NCBI GenBank assembly: GCA_017403825.1
Contig: JAFRDO010000016.1
Span: 36,652 to 100,651, forward strand
Reading direction: 5' to 3'
DNA: 64,000 bases
From: Kiritimatiellia bacterium
GTDB lineage: Bacteria; Verrucomicrobiota; Kiritimatiellia; RFP12; UBA1067
The first letter of the stretch is position 1; each line of letters starts with the position of its first letter. A model generated the notes under the pieces. That model had not been told where the DNA came from. It saw nothing but the letters and a program-made list of their open reading frames with translations, and did no database searches. The position numbers and the translations under genes are program-made. Positions 60,142 to 64,000 of the stretch are shown piece after piece.

Positions 60142-60884
60142 CGCGCCGCATATCCGTTGCGCTTCTGTTCGCCGCATTGCTGGCGCAGCTGGCGGCCTGG
60201 GCGGATATAGACATCTACTTCCTCCGTCACGGAGAGACGACCTGGAACCGGGAAGGCATTCTTCAGGGATCGATTTCATATACGGACCTGACCCGCGAGG
60301 GCGAGTTCATGGCGGAGGAGACGGCAAAGGGAATGTCCGCCGCCGGAATCCGCTTCGACCGCATCTACACCAGTCCGTACGTGCGGGCACGCCACACGGC
60401 GGAGATACTGTCCGCAACGGGTGTAGGGTCTGCGCCGGTGGACGACGTCCGCCTGCGCGAGATGTGCTTCGGGCGCTACGAGGGCATGCGCTACGCCAAG
60501 GGCGAGTATCCGGACGAGAATCTGCGGTTCTTCTTCGAGGAGCCGGAACGCTACGTGCCGCAAGGTGTCGGGGCGGAGACGTTCGCCGATGTCGGGGCGC
60601 GGCTGCGTGACTTCCTGGAGAACGAGGTGTGTCCGCTTGACGGCAAGGCGGAGCGAGTGCTTTGCGTGGCGCATTCGCTTGTGCTGAAGGCGCTCGTCAG
60701 GGAGTTTGCGGGCGACAGCGCATCGGCGGAGGCGAAGAAGACGATACAGCGGAACTGCTGCGTGCATGTGCTGCGGTATGCCGACGGGCGCTTCACGCTG
60801 AAGGAAACAGGCCGCATCTTCTATAAGGTGCCGCCGGCAAGTGTTGCCGATTCTCCTCCGCCACAAAGTCTTCCTGTGCGTTGA
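60138..60884 (+). CDS. Exported histidine phosphatase (phosphoglycerate-mutase-like)
   Basis: A 248-residue protein. A signal peptide (about 3-23) leads directly into YFLRHGETTWNREGILQG, the RHG motif of the histidine phosphatase superfamily. The second His sits in VAHSLVLKAL. It dephosphorylates sugars, phosphoglycerate or nucleotides; export suggests a phospho-sugar. The GTG at 60138 overlaps the upstream stop (GTGA) and a GGAGG precedes it. Confidence 0.82.
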   Translation: MTRRISVALLFAALLAQLAAWADIDIYFLRHGETTWNREGILQGSISYTDLTREGEFMAEETAKGMSAAGIRFDRIYTSPYVRARHTAEILSATGVGSAPVDDVRLREMCFGRYEGMRYAKGEYPDENLRFFFEEPERYVPQGVGAETFADVGARLRDFLENEVCPLDGKAERVLCVAHSLVLKALVREFAGDSASAEAKKTIQRNCCVHVLRYADGRFTLKETGRIFYKVPPASVADSPPPQSLPVR

Positions 60885-60913
60885 TGAAGTTCGGGAGTCT
60901 AAGAATAGGGACA

Positions 60914-62329
60914 ATGAAAATGAAAAGGCAAGTCATAACCGCAATCGTGATGCTGTCCGCCGTAGCCGCTGTCGCGGCAGGGCCGGGCAAGATAAAGGCT
61001 AAGTGGTTCGAGGCCGACATTTCGCCAGACGTCGGTGCGCTCATCGCAGGCTACGGCGAGAACGACGTGTCGGTCTCGAAGTACGACAACCTTGTCGCGT
61101 CCGGCCTCTGCCTCAACGACGGCACCAACCGCATCCTGCTCGTGTCGCTCGACTTGATCGGCATGGACTACGATTCCATCAAGGACATGCGCCGCCGCCT
61201 TTCCGCGATAACGGGCGCGCCGGAAGAGGGCGTCATGATCTCGTGCACGCATACCCATCAGGGACCGCACACGAGAATGTACGCCAAGAAGGAGGCGATA
61301 GCAGAGCGGTCGTTCGACGAGACGCCGGGCAGTCTTGATATGCGTTACATGGAGCGGCTTTATTCCCGCGTCGAGGCTGCGGCCCGCAAGATGATGGAAG
61401 GGGACTGGGGGGAGTATGTCATAGGCTATCACTCGTCGCAGTGCTTCGAAAACCGCAACCGGCGCTACACGACCGAGGACAACCACGCCTCGTTCAATGC
61501 GCACAGGCCAATTCTACACAAGCTTACCACCGGCGTCACGGATCCCGAAGTCGGCACGGTGATCCTCATGGGCGACAAGGGCCCCGCCTATGTCGTGGGC
61601 AATTGGGCGGCCCATGCGCTCACGGCCCATGCGCCGGGGCTTGGCGGGCTGCGCATATCGTCCGATTTCCCGGGCTTCTACCGCCGCTACATCGAAAGCG
61701 AGACCGGGGCGAAGGCGATGTTCGTGCAGGGCGCGGCGGGCGACCTCGTCACCAAGGACGACGAGTATGGCAACGCCGCCGCCAGACGCGTGGGCGAGGC
61801 CGTCGCCATGCAGTCCATCTTCGGCATCCTTTCGATGAACCGCTGCTACGAGAGGTTCGCAATCAGCAATCCGCGCGTTGGTGCCGTGATGCGCTCCTTC
61901 GAGACGCGCATGCGCAAGAAGTGGCGCGACTTCTACGGACGCGACAACGCCACGTTCGACGTGCAGGCCATAGCCGTCGGCGACGTCTGCTTCGTCGGGT
62001 TGCCGGGCGAGGTCGTCTGCGAGTTGGGGCTTGAGGTCAAGTGGAACAGTCCGTTCTCCCGCACGTACATCGCCTATCTCGCTACCGGCTACTACGGTTA
62101 CGTCACCCCGATGAACCTGATGGCGGCGGGCGGCTACGAGGCGCAGAGCCACCGTTTCGCCTCCGCCGACACGCTCACGATGGTGAAGACTGCGCAGGAC
62201 GCCATGCTTGAGCTTCGCAGGCGGATATTCCCCGACGCTGACACGGACGACGATCCGTATCCCGACAACCAGCACCCGCCAATCGTCAACATGCCAGGAA
62301 TGTACAAGGGTACCAAATGGAGTAACTGA
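60914..62329 (+). CDS. Neutral/alkaline non-lysosomal ceramidase-like hydrolase
   Basis: A 471-residue exported protein with a signal peptide (to about residue 24). The mature part resembles the neutral ceramidase N-terminal fold. It has SCTHTHQGPH (metal-binding His), NWAAHALT, ISSDFPGFYRRY, FVQGAAGDLV and GLPGEVVCELG, all in the family's order. Neutral ceramidases hydrolyse N-acyl-sphingosine; bacterial relatives in PVC and Bacteroidetes may act on other N-acyl substrates. ATG chosen at 60914 (MKMKRQVITA); an upstream ATG at 60881 overlaps the phosphatase gene. Confidence 0.78.
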   Translation: MKMKRQVITAIVMLSAVAAVAAGPGKIKAKWFEADISPDVGALIAGYGENDVSVSKYDNLVASGLCLNDGTNRILLVSLDLIGMDYDSIKDMRRRLSAITGAPEEGVMISCTHTHQGPHTRMYAKKEAIAERSFDETPGSLDMRYMERLYSRVEAAARKMMEGDWGEYVIGYHSSQCFENRNRRYTTEDNHASFNAHRPILHKLTTGVTDPEVGTVILMGDKGPAYVVGNWAAHALTAHAPGLGGLRISSDFPGFYRRYIESETGAKAMFVQGAAGDLVTKDDEYGNAAARRVGEAVAMQSIFGILSMNRCYERFAISNPRVGAVMRSFETRMRKKWRDFYGRDNATFDVQAIAVGDVCFVGLPGEVVCELGLEVKWNSPFSRTYIAYLATGYYGYVTPMNLMAAGGYEAQSHRFASADTLTMVKTAQDAMLELRRRIFPDADTDDDPYPDNQHPPIVNMPGMYKGTKWSN

Positions 62330-62331
62330 CC

Positions 62332-63459
62332 GTGAAAAGGCTTGAATCGCTTGACGTGCTGCGCGGCTTCGACATGTTCTTCATCATGTGCATGGACCCC
62401 ATACCGTGCATTTTCTACGCGCTCGGCACGGCGCTCGGCCACGAGCATCATTGGCTGACGCAGCAGTTCGAGCACGTGCCGTGGATCGGTTTCCATTTCT
62501 ACGACCTGATCTTTCCGCTCTTCCTCTTCATCGCCGGCGTCACATGGCCGTACTCCCTCGCAAAGAAGCGGGAGCGCGGCGTCAGTTCCGGACGGATCGT
62601 CTGGGGGTGCGTGCGGCGCGGCCTTACGCTGTTCGCCTTGGGCTGCTTCATCGAGGCCCTGGGGCCTGGCGGGGACAGGAACATACTGCAGTTCGACTGG
62701 CCGAACTTCCGTCTTTGGAGCGTGATCGGGCGCATCGGGCTCACCTGGGCCGTCGCGGCTATCATTTACCTGTTCAGCACGCGGAGAGCGCGAGTCTGGA
62801 CTGTTATCGGCATTCTTCTCTTCTGGTGGGCGTTCATGCGTTTCGGCGTGGCGCCGGGTGCGCCGGAAGGCTGGAATCCTCTCCTTACGGGCAAGTTCAC
62901 GCTTGCGAACTGGATTGACGCGAACTACCTTACGCCCGCCCACCGCGGCGAAGGGGCAGTGGCGATGATTCCGATGGTGGCGACCGCGCTTTTCGGCATG
63001 TTCGCCGGCGAGTGGCTTCGGACAGACGTGGCGGAGCCGCATAAGACGACGGCGCTCTTCGGCTGGGGGCTGGGCGGCATCGCCGCCGCGCTCGTGATGG
63101 CGTTTGCGTTCGGGGGCTTGTCATGTCCGATAATAAAGAACTGCTGGTCTAGCTCGTTTGCGCTTCTGGCCGGCGGCATTTCCGCAATCCTTCTCGCGCT
63201 CTTCCATTGGATCGTGGACGTGAAGGGCTGGCGCCGCTGGGGGTTCTTCTTCAAGGTGATTGGCATGAACTCGATACTCTGCTACTTCATGGCGAGGACG
63301 ATCCTGCAATACGACCATATCGAGCGGCTGTTCTTCGGCGGCATCTTGCCGCACATGCCGACTCTCTGGGGCGCGTTCGTGGCCGAGCTCGGCGTGATGG
63401 CTTTCTACTGGCTTATCCTGCTGTTCTTCTACAGGCGGGGAATCTTCCTGAGGGCGTAG
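62332..63459 (+). CDS. HGSNAT/DUF5009-like membrane acyltransferase, copy 2
   Basis: A 375-residue membrane protein homologous to the 57863 product: KRLESLDVLRGFDMFF, HFYDLIFPLFLFIAGVTWPY, HWIVDVKGWRRWGFFFKVIG. GTG start two bases after the previous stop with GGAG nine bases upstream. Acts presumably on an amino-sugar together with the GH20-like genes nearby. Last protein gene before the tRNA cluster. Confidence 0.82.
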   Translation: MKRLESLDVLRGFDMFFIMCMDPIPCIFYALGTALGHEHHWLTQQFEHVPWIGFHFYDLIFPLFLFIAGVTWPYSLAKKRERGVSSGRIVWGCVRRGLTLFALGCFIEALGPGGDRNILQFDWPNFRLWSVIGRIGLTWAVAAIIYLFSTRRARVWTVIGILLFWWAFMRFGVAPGAPEGWNPLLTGKFTLANWIDANYLTPAHRGEGAVAMIPMVATALFGMFAGEWLRTDVAEPHKTTALFGWGLGGIAAALVMAFAFGGLSCPIIKNCWSSSFALLAGGISAILLALFHWIVDVKGWRRWGFFFKVIGMNSILCYFMARTILQYDHIERLFFGGILPHMPTLWGAFVAELGVMAFYWLILLFFYRRGIFLRA

Positions 63460-63498
63460 GCTAACCTCCGGCGAGAGAAAATATCGGCAAATACCCCC

Positions 63499-63528
63499 TT
63501 GCGCAGCAATGGCCTGTTATGATATACT
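63499..63528 (+). promoter_or_regulatory. Promoter of the tRNA-Gly-Lys-Phe cluster
   Basis: TTGCGC (63499-63504), an 18-bp spacer and TATACT (63523-63528) with an extended TGA. It lies 18 bases upstream of tRNA-Gly. Confidence 0.8.
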
Positions 63529-63546
63529 ATACGCCGTTCTCACGAT

Positions 63547-63622
63547 GCGAGGATAACTCAGTTGGTAGAGTGCCACCTTGCCAAGGTGGTTGTCGCGGGT
63601 TCGAGTCCCGTTCCTCGCTCCA
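63547..63622 (+). tRNA. tRNA-Gly (anticodon GCC)
   Basis: A complete cloverleaf, anticodon arm CCACC-TTGCCAA-GGTGG, T loop TTCGAGT, encoded CCA. Confidence 0.95.
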
Positions 63623-63637
63623 GAGGACAGATGAGAT

Positions 63638-63714
63638 GGGGGCGTAGCTCAGCTGGCTAGAGCAAGTGACTCTTAATCACTGGGTCCAGGGTTCGAATCC
63701 CTGCGCCCCTACCA
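63638..63714 (+). tRNA. tRNA-Lys (anticodon CTT)
   Basis: A complete cloverleaf, anticodon arm AGTGA-CTCTTAA-TCACT, T loop TTCGAAT, encoded CCA; first acceptor pair is G-T. Confidence 0.95.
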
Positions 63715-63731
63715 TTTTTCGAAGGCGCTGT

Positions 63732-63807
<76 letters not shown>

Positions 63808-63823
63808 AGAAATCCTAATGAAA

Positions 63824-63847
63824 CCCTGTAAAGTCAGGGCTTTTTTG
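63824..63847 (+). terminator. Intrinsic terminator after the tRNA cluster
   Basis: CCCTG, a 6-base loop, CAGGG, then C and six T. It ends the tRNA transcript. Confidence 0.75.
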
Positions 63848-63898
63848 TTTTAGGCCACTTTGAGCATGATTGTTGCTGATTGCTCTTGAGTGCCCATG

Positions 63899-63943
63899 AT
63901 AGGCATGAAAGATGGACGAAAGATGGACAAAGATGGACAAGCC
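63899..63943. repeat. Short imperfect direct repeat (AAAGATGGAC)
   Basis: Three close copies of an AAAGATGGAC unit just beyond the tRNA terminator. No function assigned. Confidence 0.55.
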
Positions 63944-63944
63944 C

Positions 63945-64000
63945 CTACTCCTCTCCATGTCCCTTGCCGGTCGCCGGCGAGTCTTTCTTGCCGAAGTCGC
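63945..64000 (-). CDS. C-terminal tail of a minus-strand gene (partial)
   Basis: An open frame runs on the minus strand from the window edge to a TAG at 63945-63947 and would encode the tail DFGKKDSPATGKGHGEE. It is too short to identify. A gene ending just downstream of a tRNA cluster may be an integrase, but nothing here proves that. Confidence 0.3.
   Translation of the reverse strand, partial: DFGKKDSPATGKGHGEE

Overview
The window looks like a chromosomal piece of a GC-rich bacterium of the PVC superphylum, most probably a gut or anaerobe Kiritimatiellota/Verrucomicrobiota-type lineage. This is inferred from the gene mix: Tat-exported carbohydrate-active enzymes, very large beta-repeat or LamG-like surface proteins, DUF5009/HGSNAT-like acyltransferases, a GH13_8-type branching enzyme, an outer-membrane-lipid (Mla) transporter and reverse rubrerythrin. 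No rRNA gene, insertion sequence, CRISPR array or complete prophage was seen, and almost all bases are coding. No gap longer than 300 bp lacks a gene.

Layout. 0-6.1 kb: fmt (minus strand) diverges from a giant BspA-like leucine-rich-repeat surface protein, followed by a glycogen branching enzyme. 6.1-11.3 kb: a lipoprotein-MlaE-MlaF-MlaD operon ending in a U32 peptidase/RlhA-like gene. 11.3-13.5 kb: rubrerythrin and tRNA-Arg (minus), a Tat-exported metallo-beta-lactamase-fold protein, and tRNA-Ala (minus) with its own promoter and terminator. 13.4-18.8 kb: a sugar-porter MFS gene with a secreted partner, then argB-argD, then a small secreted Cys/His-repeat protein. 18.8-24.8 kb: a GH27 alpha-galactosidase, then a tight housekeeping operon (prfB, DciA-like, SBP_bac_5, tsaB, tsaE, tandem acyl-carrier domains). 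24.8-34.2 kb: a PurF-like amidotransferase leading into GH10 xylanase, an enolase-superfamily sugar-acid enzyme, a tartrate/D-malate-type dehydrogenase and an anion transporter, then a GlcD-like flavoprotein with an Fe-S partner. 34.2-35.2 kb: a probable zeta-like toxin with a 62-residue partner. 35.2-51.4 kb: a surface/secreted island with four large beta-rich proteins, a tyrosine phosphatase, a calcineurin-like phosphoesterase, a GH20-like protein and a GH28. 51.4-54.4 kb: NfeD, SPFH protein, nucleotidyltransferase, ComF. 54.5-63.5 kb: a glycan-processing cluster (PHP-like, NPP-type phosphodiesterase, two GH20-like Tat proteins, two HGSNAT-like membrane acyltransferases, histidine phosphatase, ceramidase-like hydrolase). 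63.5-64 kb: tRNA-Gly, tRNA-Lys, tRNA-Phe, a terminator and the tail of a minus-strand gene.

Two themes cut across the window. First, promoters are easy to read: an extended -10 (TGnTATAAT) with a TTGCGC- or TTGACN-like -35 at 17-18 bp. At six genes the -10 ends only 6-11 bases before the start codon, which predicts leaderless mRNAs. Second, the secreted proteins share unusual signatures: four unrelated large beta-proteins end in an Ile-x-Ile-Lys/Arg tail, and three paralogous GH20-like TIM-barrel proteins are associated with Tat signals and HGSNAT-like acyltransferases. These are the best candidates for a little-described surface-sorting and amino-sugar-processing system.
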